In this document: positions 8,374-16,329 of the stretch, piece after piece | Numbering within the stretch: the stretch's first letter is position 1 | How the letters are laid out: each line of letters opens with the position of its first letter | Source: an uncultured Blautia sp. | Lineage (GTDB): Bacteria; Bacillota; Clostridia; Lachnospirales; Lachnospiraceae | NCBI GenBank assembly: GCA_900556555.1 | Contig: USPF01000009.1 | Coordinates: 1 to 46,752, forward strand | Reading direction: 5' to 3' | Length of the DNA stretch: 46,752 nt | The notes under the pieces: generated by a model | Told to the model about the DNA's origin: nothing | What the model saw: only the letters and a program-made list of their open reading frames with translations | Database searches by the model: none | Position numbers and translations under genes: made by a program

Positions 8374-9147
8374 TTACCGGTCTGCCTTGTAAACAGGATC
8401 TGCTGGATAGCCCCCGGCAGCTTTTTGCATTCCCCTTTGGATGGCATCCCTGGAATTTTTCCAGTCTGCATCTTTATTTCTGAAGTCGAATTTATCACAG
8501 AACCACTCTAAATCTTCAGTGACTCTCTGTAAATTTTCTGTCATGAGAGAGAAAATAGAATCATAGAAGGAATTTTTTTCTTTGTCAGATAAAACTACTT
8601 CTGCTGTTTCAATTAAATCTGCAAAATGTGGGAGACAGAATCCTTTGCTGTTTTTGAATATTTCCTGGAACTCAGTGTTTTTACGGTATAATTCAAAAAA
8701 AGTATCCAGGTAACGGTTGTAGGTGTCCTTGTAATAATCACAGATATAACAGTTAGAACTTTGTTCTTTTACCCAGTTTCCAATGCTGGTCTTGGGATTT
8801 TCGGGATCAATTTTTGCTTTTTTGAAATGACTCAGCATGGATGCCTTTCCGGGAGAAAACATTTTTATTTGCTGTTTGAGTTCTTCGTTTTTTTTCTTAA
8901 AATGTGTGGTGAGAATCAAACCTGTTCCGAGACGGTTCCCATAGTCGAACATTTTTTTATAGTGTTCTCTGCAAAAGCCCATTTTGTCGGTTTCTGCACG
9001 AATGTCATCTTCCATGTAGGAAGCACCGGAACCAAGAACAAAATCAATTGCATGTTGTTCAAGATTACGTTCAATAAAGCAGAATGGGCACTCATCATTG
9101 GCATGAAAAGCATCCATAAGAGGAATGGTATATATTTTTTCTTTCAT
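8374..9147 (-). CDS. DUF6062-type Cys/His protein, function unknown
   Basis: A 257-residue soluble protein that I recognise as a conserved hypothetical of Firmicutes (DUF6062 type). It has four Cys/His clusters: CPFC (20-23), CREH (59-62), CYIC (about 135-138) and CLPH (about 173-176). These look like two duplicated metal-binding halves, each a CxxC followed by a CxxH. No signal peptide or membrane segment is seen. The frame opens five codons earlier at 9162, but GAGGG within that extension sits well for ATG 9147. It stands alone, leftward, between the pilus locus and the MATE gene. Zinc or iron-sulfur binding is inferred from the spacing of the clusters. Confidence 0.8.
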   Translation of the reverse strand: MKEKIYTIPLMDAFHANDECPFCFIERNLEQHAIDFVLGSGASYMEDDIRAETDKMGFCREHYKKMFDYGNRLGTGLILTTHFKKKNEELKQQIKMFSPGKASMLSHFKKAKIDPENPKTSIGNWVKEQSSNCYICDYYKDTYNRYLDTFFELYRKNTEFQEIFKNSKGFCLPHFADLIETAEVVLSDKEKNSFYDSIFSLMTENLQRVTEDLEWFCDKFDFRNKDADWKNSRDAIQRGMQKAAGGYPADPVYKADR

Positions 9148-9217
9148 TGCTTTTACCCTCATTTCTTGTTTTTATAAGCGTACCACAAGTAGGAATGAAA
9201 GAAAAGATAAATAAGTG

Positions 9218-9247
9218 TTTACAGGTATAATTGGTGTCTGTTAAGAT
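9218..9247 (+). promoter_or_regulatory. Possible promoter of the MATE gene
   Basis: TTTACA (9218-9223), 18 nt, TAAGAT (9242-9247) preceded by TG. A competing TATAAT lies at 9226-9231 without a clear -35 box. Confidence 0.35.
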
Positions 9248-9298
9248 AATAAGAAAGGGTTTATGTATAAGACTTATTATACAGAGGATGGAGAGAAA

Positions 9299-10669
9299 AT
9301 GAAGAAAAAAATAGACTTATTGGAGGGATCGATTGCAGGGACTCTTGCTAAGTTGGCGTTTCCGATTATGGGGACATCATTAATCCAGATGGGATACAAT
9401 CTGGTGGATATGATTTGGATAGGTAAGCTTGGAAGCGGTGCAGTGGCAGCAGTAGGTGCAGCGGGCATGTTTATGTGGCTGGCTAATGGTGTAACAACGA
9501 TTCCTAAAATAGGAGGGCAGGTTACTGTTGCACAGAAGCTCGGAAGCAATGAGACAGAAGAGGCAGCAGAATATGGAAGATGTGCTCTTAAAATGGGGGC
9601 ATTTTTGGGGATTTTATATGGTATTCTGAGTGTCCTTTTTAGTAGTCAGATGATAGGATTCTTTCAATTGAATCATAAGGAAGTGATACAAGATGCGAGA
9701 ACGTATTTATTGATTACCTGTGGATTAGTGGTTTTTTCTTTTCTGGATCAGGTAATTGGTGGAATCTTGGCAGCTATGGGAAATACGGTTACAACATTCA
9801 GGGTAACAACGGTAGGATTATTGATTAATTTAGTTTTGGATCCTGTATTAATTTTTGGAATTGGTCCAATTCCTGGAATGAAAGTAGCTGGTGCAGCAGC
9901 AGCAACAGTTTTAGCACAGATGATTGTGTTTGTTTTATATTTAAAAGCGGTATGGAATGAACCGGTTATTTTTAAAAATCTTCATTTAATGAAAAGGTCA
10001 AGAAAAGAACATGTGAGAAATATTGTAAAAATAGGATTTCCATCAGCAGTTCAAGATGCACTGTTCTCAGCTATTTCTATGGTGATTGCCAGATTAGTTG
10101 CCAGTTGGGGAGATGCTGCTGTGGCGGTTCAGAAGGTTGGGAGTCAGATTGAGTCTATTTCATGGATGATGGCTGGAGGATTTTCAACGGCAGTAAATGC
10201 ATTTATTGCCCAGAATTATGGTGCAGGAAAAATAGAAAGAATAAAAAAAGGCTACAGAACAGCATTAACTATTATGGGAGCATGGGGCATTTTTACCAGT
10301 ATGCTGCTTTGGATTTTTCCAAAATTCTTTTTCAGTATTTTTATAACAGAACCGGATGTGATTCCTATGGGTGTGGATTATTTAAGGATTATTGGAATCA
10401 GCGAGTTGTTTATGTGTCTGGAAGGTGCTGCAACAGGAGCATTCCAGGGATTGGGAAAGACAGTGCCACCGTCTGTTACCGGAATTGTATTCAATGCTTT
10501 GAGAATACCAGCGGCTATGTTATTGTCAAAGACGTCTCTTGGATTGAATGGAATTTGGTGGGTATTAAGTTTTTCTTGTGTTTTTAAAGGGACAATTCTG
10601 CCACTATGGTATCATATAGCATTTAAAAAAATAAAAATGAAGGGAGGAACAAAAGATTATGAGAAATGA
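9299..10669 (+). CDS. MATE-family multidrug/cation exporter
   Basis: A 456-residue inner-membrane protein with about 12 hydrophobic segments in two similar halves. It is typical of MATE exporters, which use a sodium or proton gradient to expel organic cations or drugs. The N-terminus (IDLLEGSIAGTLAKLAFP) and the following MGTSLIQMGYNLVDMIWIGKLG are characteristic of the family. An in-frame ATG exists at 9263, but GGAG about 6 nt before 9299 makes the shorter form more likely. Its last codons overlap the next small membrane gene by 11 bp, so they are probably translated together. The substrate is not predictable. Confidence 0.93.
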   Translation: MKKKIDLLEGSIAGTLAKLAFPIMGTSLIQMGYNLVDMIWIGKLGSGAVAAVGAAGMFMWLANGVTTIPKIGGQVTVAQKLGSNETEEAAEYGRCALKMGAFLGILYGILSVLFSSQMIGFFQLNHKEVIQDARTYLLITCGLVVFSFLDQVIGGILAAMGNTVTTFRVTTVGLLINLVLDPVLIFGIGPIPGMKVAGAAAATVLAQMIVFVLYLKAVWNEPVIFKNLHLMKRSRKEHVRNIVKIGFPSAVQDALFSAISMVIARLVASWGDAAVAVQKVGSQIESISWMMAGGFSTAVNAFIAQNYGAGKIERIKKGYRTALTIMGAWGIFTSMLLWIFPKFFFSIFITEPDVIPMGVDYLRIIGISELFMCLEGAATGAFQGLGKTVPPSVTGIVFNALRIPAAMLLSKTSLGLNGIWWVLSFSCVFKGTILPLWYHIAFKKIKMKGGTKDYEK

Positions 10670-10967
10670 CATGGTATTATTAGTTATTGCAGTAGTAGTT
10701 ATTCTAGTGGGGATTTTTCTTGCTGTAAAAGGGAAACCTTCTATGATCAGAGACCGGTTCTCCAGTGGGGTTTCGCCTAAAAATGAAAGAAAATTTATGA
10801 TGACAATAGGAGGTGCAGTTGGAATCATCGGATTAGATATGCTGGTACTTGTATTGTTATCTATGAACATGACAGTTACAGAAGAAATGACATTGATTAT
10901 TCTTGCAGTAGGAATTGTTTTGTTCGTTGGAATGATTCTGATTGGACAGAAATATTTTAGAAGATAA
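10659..10967 (+). CDS. Small three-helix membrane protein coupled to the MATE exporter
   Basis: A 102-residue protein with three predicted membrane helices (about 5-25, 46-69, 78-97) and a basic loop (about 26-45). It has a clear GGGAGG ribosome site and overlaps the end of the MATE gene by 11 bp in another frame. I do not recognise a family. The tight coupling suggests an accessory to the exporter, but nothing in the sequence shows a function. Confidence 0.75.
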   Translation: MRNDMVLLVIAVVVILVGIFLAVKGKPSMIRDRFSSGVSPKNERKFMMTIGGAVGIIGLDMLVLVLLSMNMTVTEEMTLIILAVGIVLFVGMILIGQKYFRR

Positions 10968-10983
10968 ATTTTAAATTTAACTA

Positions 10984-11010
10984 TTCACAGTGAAAAAACA
11001 GTGGTACAAT
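10984..11010 (+). promoter_or_regulatory. Possible metY promoter
   Basis: TACAAT (11005-11010) has an extended TG (11002-11003). A TTCACA (10984-10989) lies 15 nt upstream within the inverted repeat TTCAC-A-GTGAA. The leader is too short for a SAM riboswitch or T-box. Confidence 0.35.
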
Positions 11011-11056
11011 AATCAGCAGAAAATTTTGATGATAAACACAAGGAGTGAGGATAATT

Positions 11057-12346
11057 ATGAGCAGAGAATATCGTATTGAGACAAAATGTATCCAATCCGG
11101 ATGGAAACCTAAAAAAGGTGAACCAAGAATGATGCCTATTTACCAGAGTACAACTTTTAAATATGATACAACAGAAGAAATGGGAAGATTATTCGATTTA
11201 AAGGATAACGGATATTTTTATACCAGATGCCAAAATCCTACAAACGATTTAGTGGCTGCTAAAATCGCAGATTTGGAAGGCGGTGTTGCGGCTGTACTTA
11301 CATCTTCCGGCCAGGCTGCAAACTTTTATGCTGTATTTAATATCTGCGAAGCAGGAGACCATGTAATCTGTGCATCTTCTATTTATGGAGGTACATTGAA
11401 TGTCCTTGGTGTTACAGCAAAAAAAATGGGGATTTCCTGTACTTTCGTAGATGTGGATGCCCCAAAAGAGGAACTTGATAAGGCATTTCAGCCAAATACA
11501 AAAGCTGTAATTGCAGAAACGATTGCAAATCCGGCACTGGTAGTTCTTGATATTGAAAAAATGGCAGATGTGGCTCATAGCCATGGTGTGCCGCTCATTG
11601 TGGATAATACTTTTGCGACACCGGTAAACTGCAGACCATTCGAATGGGGAGCAGATATTGTAACACATTCTACCACAAAATATATGGATGGTCATGCTGC
11701 ACAGGTAGGCGGTGCTATTGTGGACAGCGGAAACTTTGATTGGGAAGCACATGCAGAAAAATTCCCAGGATTAACCACGCCAGATGAATCTTATCATGGT
11801 GTAGTATATACAAAACAGTTTGGAAAGGCAGCTTATATTACAAAAATCAATGCTCAGCTTATGAGAGACCTGGGCTCTATTCCTTCTCCTATGAACTGTT
11901 TTATCCTGAATCTGGGACTGGAATCCCTGGTGCTAAGAGTAGAAAGACATTGCTATAACGCACAGAAGGTAGCAGAATATCTGAGTGAGCATCCATTAGT
12001 CGGAAAAGTGAATTATCCAGGTCTTCCAGGAGATAAATATTACGCACTGGCACAGAAATATATGCCAAAGGGAACTTGCGGTGTTATCTCTTTTGAATTA
12101 AAGGCAGGAAGAGAAGCTGCAGTAAAATTCATGGATAATCTGAAACTGGCATCAATTGTAACCCATGTAGCTGATGCAAAGACCAGTGTGCTGCATCCTG
12201 CAAGCCATACGCACAGACAGTTGAATGATCAGCAGTTAGAAGCAGCAGGAGTATCTCCGGGTATGATTCGTCTGTCAGTTGGAATTGAGCATGTAGATGA
12301 CATTATTGCAGACCTGGAACAAGCATTGCAGGCAAGTGAGAAATAA
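11057..12346 (+). CDS. metY: O-acetylhomoserine sulfhydrylase (MetY-type PLP enzyme)
   Basis: A 429-residue cytoplasmic PLP enzyme of the Cys/Met metabolism family. It would convert O-acetylhomoserine plus sulfide to homocysteine, feeding methionine synthesis. The PLP lysine is Lys208 in HSTTKYMDGH. The cofactor-holding SSGQAANF and VDNTFATP segments are present. The length fits MetY better than the shorter gamma-lyases (about 390-400), and the extended middle region agrees. GTG 11045 is in frame, but ATG 11057 follows GAGGATAATT and is chosen. The next gene (mnmM) starts one base after its stop. A methionine gamma-lyase or cystathionine enzyme is less likely. Confidence 0.9.
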   Translation: MSREYRIETKCIQSGWKPKKGEPRMMPIYQSTTFKYDTTEEMGRLFDLKDNGYFYTRCQNPTNDLVAAKIADLEGGVAAVLTSSGQAANFYAVFNICEAGDHVICASSIYGGTLNVLGVTAKKMGISCTFVDVDAPKEELDKAFQPNTKAVIAETIANPALVVLDIEKMADVAHSHGVPLIVDNTFATPVNCRPFEWGADIVTHSTTKYMDGHAAQVGGAIVDSGNFDWEAHAEKFPGLTTPDESYHGVVYTKQFGKAAYITKINAQLMRDLGSIPSPMNCFILNLGLESLVLRVERHCYNAQKVAEYLSEHPLVGKVNYPGLPGDKYYALAQKYMPKGTCGVISFELKAGREAAVKFMDNLKLASIVTHVADAKTSVLHPASHTHRQLNDQQLEAAGVSPGMIRLSVGIEHVDDIIADLEQALQASEK

Positions 12347-12347
12347 G

Positions 12348-12911
12348 ATGGTATCTTATCAGATTACACAGTGGAGTCATGAATTATTTCGTCTTCAGGT
12401 CAAACCAGGCGGAATCTATATAGATGCAACCATGGGAAATGGCCATGATACCTTGTTTTTATGTGAACTTGCGGGAGAAACAGGGAAAGTAATCGCTTTT
12501 GATATTCAAGAGAAGGCAATCAATGCTACAGAACTGCTTTTGAAGAAACATCATATGGAAACCAGAGCAAAACTTTGCCTGGATAGTCATATTCACATGG
12601 ACAGATATCTTGAGCAGGATTCTGTAGATGGCATTTATTTTAACTTTGGTTATCTGCCGGGAGGAGACCATAATCTGGCAACAAAACCAGATACCAGCGT
12701 AGAAGCAATTAAGACTGGACTTGGATTATTGCGAAAAGGCGGTGTTATGGCTCTTTGTATTTATAGCGGCGGTGATACAGGATTTGAAGAGAAAGACTGT
12801 ATTCTTGAATATTTAAAAGGTCTTGACGAAAAATCTTATATCGTGATTGTAAATACATATTTTAACAGGAAAAATAATCCGCCGATACCGGCATTTGTAA
12901 TTAAAAAATAA
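12348..12911 (+). CDS. mnmM: SAM-dependent methyltransferase, YtqB/MnmM type
   Basis: A 187-residue Rossmann-fold methyltransferase. The SAM loop is IDATMGNGHDTLFL (from residue 25), and NFGYLPGGDH fits the YtqB family. B. subtilis YtqB (MnmM) methylates the wobble uridine side chain (nm5 to mnm5) in certain tRNAs; this protein should do likewise. ATG 12348 lies one base after the metY stop with only a weak ribosome site (GTGAG), so translation is probably coupled to metY. An earlier in-frame ATG (12297) lies inside metY and is not used in this call. The gene follows metY rather than other tRNA genes. Confidence 0.85.
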   Translation: MVSYQITQWSHELFRLQVKPGGIYIDATMGNGHDTLFLCELAGETGKVIAFDIQEKAINATELLLKKHHMETRAKLCLDSHIHMDRYLEQDSVDGIYFNFGYLPGGDHNLATKPDTSVEAIKTGLGLLRKGGVMALCIYSGGDTGFEEKDCILEYLKGLDEKSYIVIVNTYFNRKNNPPIPAFVIKK

Positions 12912-12920
12912 TGCTTTGCG

Positions 12921-12949
12921 GATAGGACACCCATATATCTTCATATAAT
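12921..12949 (+). promoter_or_regulatory. Possible sigma-E promoter of spoIID
   Basis: GATAGGA (12921-12927), 14 nt, CATATAAT (12942-12949). The spacing and CATA-type -10 box fit mother-cell sigma-E promoters, which drive spoIID in bacilli. The -35 box matches only in its ATA core. Confidence 0.4.
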
Positions 12950-12981
12950 GTCAGTGAAAGAGATACAGGTACTGTGACTTT

Positions 12982-13848
12982 ATGAAGAAAGAAAGCGAAT
13001 GGTGGATTCTTGTATGCAGTATGTTTATATTGCTGCCGTATCTGGTAACTGTGCTGATTCTTGGACGTAGTGCATGTCCTGTAAGCAAAACAGCAGAGTT
13101 GGAGGAGTATGTGGCTGGTGCGGCAGCGTCTCAGATTCCGTGGGGATATCAAAAAGAAACGATTAAAGCTCAGGTAGTTCTTGCCAGAACAAATCTTTAT
13201 CTGGAGAGGCAGGCAGGAAAAGAACAACCCATGCTGAAGGAGATAAGTAGATTTTTTCATCAGAAACATATGAATTCAGAAAAGCTGGAGCAGTTTGCTG
13301 TTTTTCAGGACGCTGCTGTTGAGACAAAGGGTGAAATTTTAATGAAGAATGGTGAAGCAGTAAGGCTTCCTTATCATGATTTAAGTGCCGGAAAAACCAG
13401 AGATGGAAAAGAAATTCTGGGAGATTCCTATGCTTACATACCTTCTGTAGAAGTAACAAAAGATATTGACAGTCCTCTTTATGTGGAGGGCTGTTATTTT
13501 TCTTTTCAGGAATTAGAGAAGCATATGCGGAAGCAATACATAAGTTTTGCTTTTGGGGAAGAGAAGATAGTAGAAGTAAAGAAAACAGATGCAACAGATT
13601 ATGTTATGGAAGTACAGATAGGAAATCAGATGGTTCAGGGAGAAACAATAAGAGGGATTCTTGATTTGCCTTCTTCTTGCTTTACCGTTCAGATATCAGG
13701 AGATAAAGTGCGTTTTCTATGCAAGGGAAGGGGACACGGTCTTGGCATGAGCCAGTATGGAGCAGATCAAATGGCTCTTGAGGGGAAAAATTATAAGGAA
13801 ATATTAAATCTCTTTTTTCCGGAACTGAGTATAGAAAAGAGAAAATAG
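12982..13848 (+). CDS. spoIID: Stage II sporulation protein D (SpoIID)
   Basis: A 288-residue membrane-anchored lytic transglycosylase that thins septal peptidoglycan during engulfment. It has an N-terminal membrane segment (about 9-28). The SpoIID core includes VAGAAASQIPWGYQKETIKAQ (45-65) and the signature GRGHGLGMSQYGA (249-261). It acts with SpoIIM and SpoIIP, neither of which is in this window. spoIIQ lies about 1.1 kb downstream, an association also seen in other spore formers. The ribosome site is weak. A strong hairpin follows the stop. Confidence 0.93.
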   Translation: MKKESEWWILVCSMFILLPYLVTVLILGRSACPVSKTAELEEYVAGAAASQIPWGYQKETIKAQVVLARTNLYLERQAGKEQPMLKEISRFFHQKHMNSEKLEQFAVFQDAAVETKGEILMKNGEAVRLPYHDLSAGKTRDGKEILGDSYAYIPSVEVTKDIDSPLYVEGCYFSFQELEKHMRKQYISFAFGEEKIVEVKKTDATDYVMEVQIGNQMVQGETIRGILDLPSSCFTVQISGDKVRFLCKGRGHGLGMSQYGADQMALEGKNYKEILNLFFPELSIEKRK

Positions 13849-13854
13849 AAAAAA

Positions 13855-13892
13855 GACACCAGTCAGCATCTTATCACTTGCTGGCTGGTGTC
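13855..13892. terminator. Hairpin terminator between spoIID and the next convergent gene
   Basis: GACACCAGTCAGCA (13855-13868) pairs with TGCTGGCTGGTGTC (13879-13892). A T-containing stretch follows on the plus side and A-rich sequence precedes it, so it can serve both converging genes. Confidence 0.8.
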
Positions 13893-13897
13893 TGTCT

Positions 13898-14815
13898 TTA
13901 GTTTACTTCTTCTCCTTCTGTTTGATTTTCTGCCAAATTCAAAACAGAGGTAGTAATAACGATGGAATCTTGGTTAACAAGGTTGTCCACTTCAAAACTT
14001 ACGAGATCTCCTTCTTTTATTTCATAGAATCCCTGTACATTGTAAGGATAAAGAATGGTCATAGTACCCTGAATTGTAATGGTATCCCCTTCTTTTAAGT
14101 GAGAACCATTGTATTCGCCTGTATCCGTAACGGTAGCTTCCATGGTCCGGTCATCCAGCACAGCAGTAATCTGTGCTTCTATGGATTTCAGCTCATCCGT
14201 TTGGGTGTAGGTATGAGAGGAAGGGGTAATTTCAACCAAGCTGACTACTTTTTTTGAAACAGGAAGATATTTAGCCATGAGTTTTGAATCTTCAGAATAT
14301 TTATAGCTATATACAATATTCTTTGTTTCTGGGTCATATTCCATGTATTCCTCATTGGTAATATAGGAATAGGTGTTATAATTTTTTTCACTGATACGCA
14401 GAGAAATCTTTTGGTCAAAAAGGTCTGTGCCTTCCATACAATAAGTATCCTCCATCGGAATGTTCAGTATGGAATGAGGTGTTCTGAAAAATTTAGTTTG
14501 ATTTACAGTAACCTGTACAGGTTTTTTCATTGCCAGAGTATCTTTTGCTCCGGTATAGAGAAAAATACTGCTGAGAAGGAGAATCAGCACTGTAAATCCA
14601 ATAGGTATTATGTTTTGGACAGAGGTTTTCAGCCGTTTTTTCAGTTTTATCTGGAAAATAAGAAGCAATATTATGGCAGCAGCAATGCATCCGAGACAAA
14701 TATAATAACGAACAGGTGCTGTCCAAAAATCAAAGAAGTATGTCAGTATGGTAATGTCCAGAATCACCAGCAGCAGTATTAAAACATAACAGATGGTATT
14801 CATCAACTTTTTCAT
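13898..14815 (-). CDS. Membrane protein of unknown function between spoIID and spoIIQ
   Basis: A 305-residue protein with three predicted membrane helices near the N-terminus (about 8-30, 36-56, 72-92) and an extracytoplasmic domain of about 210 residues. The domain is rich in Thr, Tyr and Asp and has beta-rich patterns, including EYNGSHLKEGDTITIQG (an OB-like turn). I do not recognise the family. ATG 14815 follows GGAGG by 8 nt, better than the ATG at 14830. It runs opposite to the two sporulation genes beside it, so membership in the sporulation programme is not implied. Confidence 0.8.
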   Translation of the reverse strand: MKKLMNTICYVLILLLVILDITILTYFFDFWTAPVRYYICLGCIAAAIILLLIFQIKLKKRLKTSVQNIIPIGFTVLILLLSSIFLYTGAKDTLAMKKPVQVTVNQTKFFRTPHSILNIPMEDTYCMEGTDLFDQKISLRISEKNYNTYSYITNEEYMEYDPETKNIVYSYKYSEDSKLMAKYLPVSKKVVSLVEITPSSHTYTQTDELKSIEAQITAVLDDRTMEATVTDTGEYNGSHLKEGDTITIQGTMTILYPYNVQGFYEIKEGDLVSFEVDNLVNQDSIVITTSVLNLAENQTEGEEVN

Positions 14816-14889
14816 ATGTAAATCCTCCATGTTGCCTAAGTTGTTATTTTTATTTTAACACACATGGACAGAAAAGAAAAACAGATAAT

Positions 14890-14918
14890 GTATAAGTTTT
14901 CATTTTCTGGCAATCCTA
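14890..14918 (+). promoter_or_regulatory. Sigma-F/G type forespore promoter of spoIIQ
   Basis: GTATA (14890-14894), 14 nt, GGCAATCCTA (14909-14918). This resembles the forespore consensus (GYATA, then GGNNANAMTR), missing mainly one A. In B. subtilis spoIIQ is controlled by sigma-F, so position and sequence agree. Confidence 0.55.
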
Positions 14919-14971
14919 TGATTGAAGTCAAAAAAGGGGCGGATTGCTCCATATAGGTAGAGGTGAAAGAT

Positions 14972-15769
14972 ATGAGTAAAAAAGGTAAAATCCGTGTTGC
15001 TCTTGGGAGTATGCTGGCATTAACACTTGTGGTTACATGTGCTGCTGTATATCAGTCTGGGAGTAAGAGCACGCCAAATGAGAAAGAATTTGTTAAGGAG
15101 AACGAGGAAGACACTGTTGACCAGGCAATAAGAACAGAAGAACGGGTAGATACAGAAGAAACAGAGGATGTAAATACTTCTCAGGTGGAAGGAACAAGAA
15201 AAACAGAAGATGATACAGCAAAAGAAGAGAAACAGGATACTGTAAGTGAAGAGCAGCCAGCCGCAGATAAAGAAGCACCAGAGCAGGAGAACACAGAATC
15301 TGCATCTGCCCAGGCACAGACTCAGACAGCTATTCCCCAGGCACCTTCTTTGAATTTTACGGAAAGTTCTCTCATGGAATGGCCGGTAAACGGACAGGTT
15401 GTGCTGGATTATAATATGGATCATACAATCTATTTTCCAACATTGAATGTATATAAATTGAATCCGGCTGTAGCAATTTCAGCAGAAGCAGGGACACCAG
15501 TGGCAGCAGTCGCTAATGGGAAAATTGTTTCTATTGCAGAAAACGAAGAGACAGGCATTACTATGACGGTAGATATGGGAAATGGCTATCAGGCTATTTA
15601 CGGGCAGTTAAAGGATGTTCCTTTCCAGGCAGAAGAGTATGTGTCAGCAGGAAGTGTGCTTGGATATGTAAACGAACCAACTAAGTATTACAGCAAGGAA
15701 GGTGCAAATCTTTATTTTGCTTTGAAAAAAGATGGCATGCCTCTAGATCCGATGCAATATTTGCCCTGA
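14972..15769 (+). CDS. spoIIQ: SpoIIQ-like forespore protein with degenerate LytM domain
   Basis: A 265-residue protein: cytoplasmic tail, one membrane helix (about 8-28), an acidic Thr/Glu/Gln-rich linker (about 30-125) and a C-terminal LytM/M23 fold (about 135-265). The fold shows AGTPVAAVANGKIVSI, DMGNGYQAIYGQL and NLYFALKKDG. SpoIIQ forms the forespore half of the SpoIIQ-SpoIIIAH channel. Positions expected to hold zinc ligands are replaced: the usual YxHL is YGQL and the usual HLHF is NLYF. It should therefore be structural and not a peptidase. GTG 14963 is in frame, but GAGGTG serves ATG 14972. The nearby spoIID and the sigma-F-like promoter support the call. Confidence 0.85.
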   Translation: MSKKGKIRVALGSMLALTLVVTCAAVYQSGSKSTPNEKEFVKENEEDTVDQAIRTEERVDTEETEDVNTSQVEGTRKTEDDTAKEEKQDTVSEEQPAADKEAPEQENTESASAQAQTQTAIPQAPSLNFTESSLMEWPVNGQVVLDYNMDHTIYFPTLNVYKLNPAVAISAEAGTPVAAVANGKIVSIAENEETGITMTVDMGNGYQAIYGQLKDVPFQAEEYVSAGSVLGYVNEPTKYYSKEGANLYFALKKDGMPLDPMQYLP

Positions 15770-15805
15770 GAAAGAATTCACAAATCTGGATTGTAAGAGT
15801 ATAAT

Positions 15806-15842
15806 AAAGTATGCAGCGGAAGTTCCGCAGCCGATATACTTT
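15806..15842 (+). terminator. Probable spoIIQ terminator
   Basis: AAAGTAT (15806-15812) pairs with ATACTTT (15836-15842) around an inner GCGG/CCGC hairpin. Four Ts follow, interrupted. From 15845 to about 16000 the sequence is G+C-richer and shows further pairing, but no gene I can name. Confidence 0.5.
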
Positions 15843-16015
15843 TACAGTCTTTGAACCAATTTCCCGGAAATCAGATGGCTTTCAAAAAGAATTGTTCCAT
15901 ACGGATTCCCGGCTGAGTGAAGCACGTATTTATCGGCGGCTTGATATATAGGACGTTTTGACTGGCTTTTGAAGCAGGTAGAGCGTCCGCTACATAGAAC
16001 AGCAGGAGTGAGAAC

Positions 16016-16261
16016 GTGGAAAATTATACTTATATGTTGCAGTGCAGGGATGGAAGCCTTTATACAGGATGGACTACAAATTTGGACAAGCGGGTGGCCT
16101 GTCATAATTCTGGAAAAGGGGCAAAATATACCAGGGCAAGACTTCCCGTAGAATTGGTGTATTATGAGAAGTTTAAGACAAAGGAAGAGGCAATGCGAAG
16201 AGAATGGGAGATTAAGCAACTGACTCGAAAACAAAAGGAAAAATTGATAAAAAATATATAA
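16016..16261 (+). CDS. GIY-YIG domain protein (UPF0213/YazA-like)
   Basis: An 81-residue single-domain protein. The GIY and YIG strands appear as YTYMLQC (4-10) and SLYTGWT (14-20). An Asn/Asp pair (TNLDKRV), an Arg-rich helix and the conserved Glu in YYEKF follow. Members resemble small structure-selective nucleases; cellular roles are poorly known. It starts with GTG, preceded by AGGAG at 7 nt. It is short but full length for the UPF0213 group (about 80-100). It is separated from spoIIQ by a terminator and followed by a strong bidirectional terminator. Confidence 0.88.
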   Translation: MENYTYMLQCRDGSLYTGWTTNLDKRVACHNSGKGAKYTRARLPVELVYYEKFKTKEEAMRREWEIKQLTRKQKEKLIKNI

Positions 16262-16263
16262 AA

Positions 16264-16318
16264 AGAAAAACATCCGGGCTTAGAGAGTACAAAAAAAGGA
16301 GAAACCGGATGTTTTTCT
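16264..16318. terminator. Bidirectional terminator
   Basis: AGAAAAACATCCGG (16264-16277) pairs perfectly with CCGGATGTTTTTCT (16305-16318), with T runs on both strands. It ends the GIY-YIG gene and the leftward SDR gene. Confidence 0.9.
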
Positions 16319-16329
16319 TTTTAACAATA

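Noticed and set aside
8761..9177. Rightward 138-codon frame across the DUF6062 gene
   Set aside because: It is antisense to a gene with ordered Cys/His motifs and a good ribosome site; its own sequence is Phe/Cys-rich noise.
10968..11056. SAM riboswitch or T-box before metY
   Set aside because: The gap is only 89 nt, contains a promoter-like -10, and has no matching structure.
15842..16273. Leftward 143-codon frame opposite the GIY-YIG gene
   Set aside because: Most of it is the shadow of the real GIY-YIG gene and is very Phe/Leu-rich. Only the last 35 codons look protein-like, and they are noted separately.
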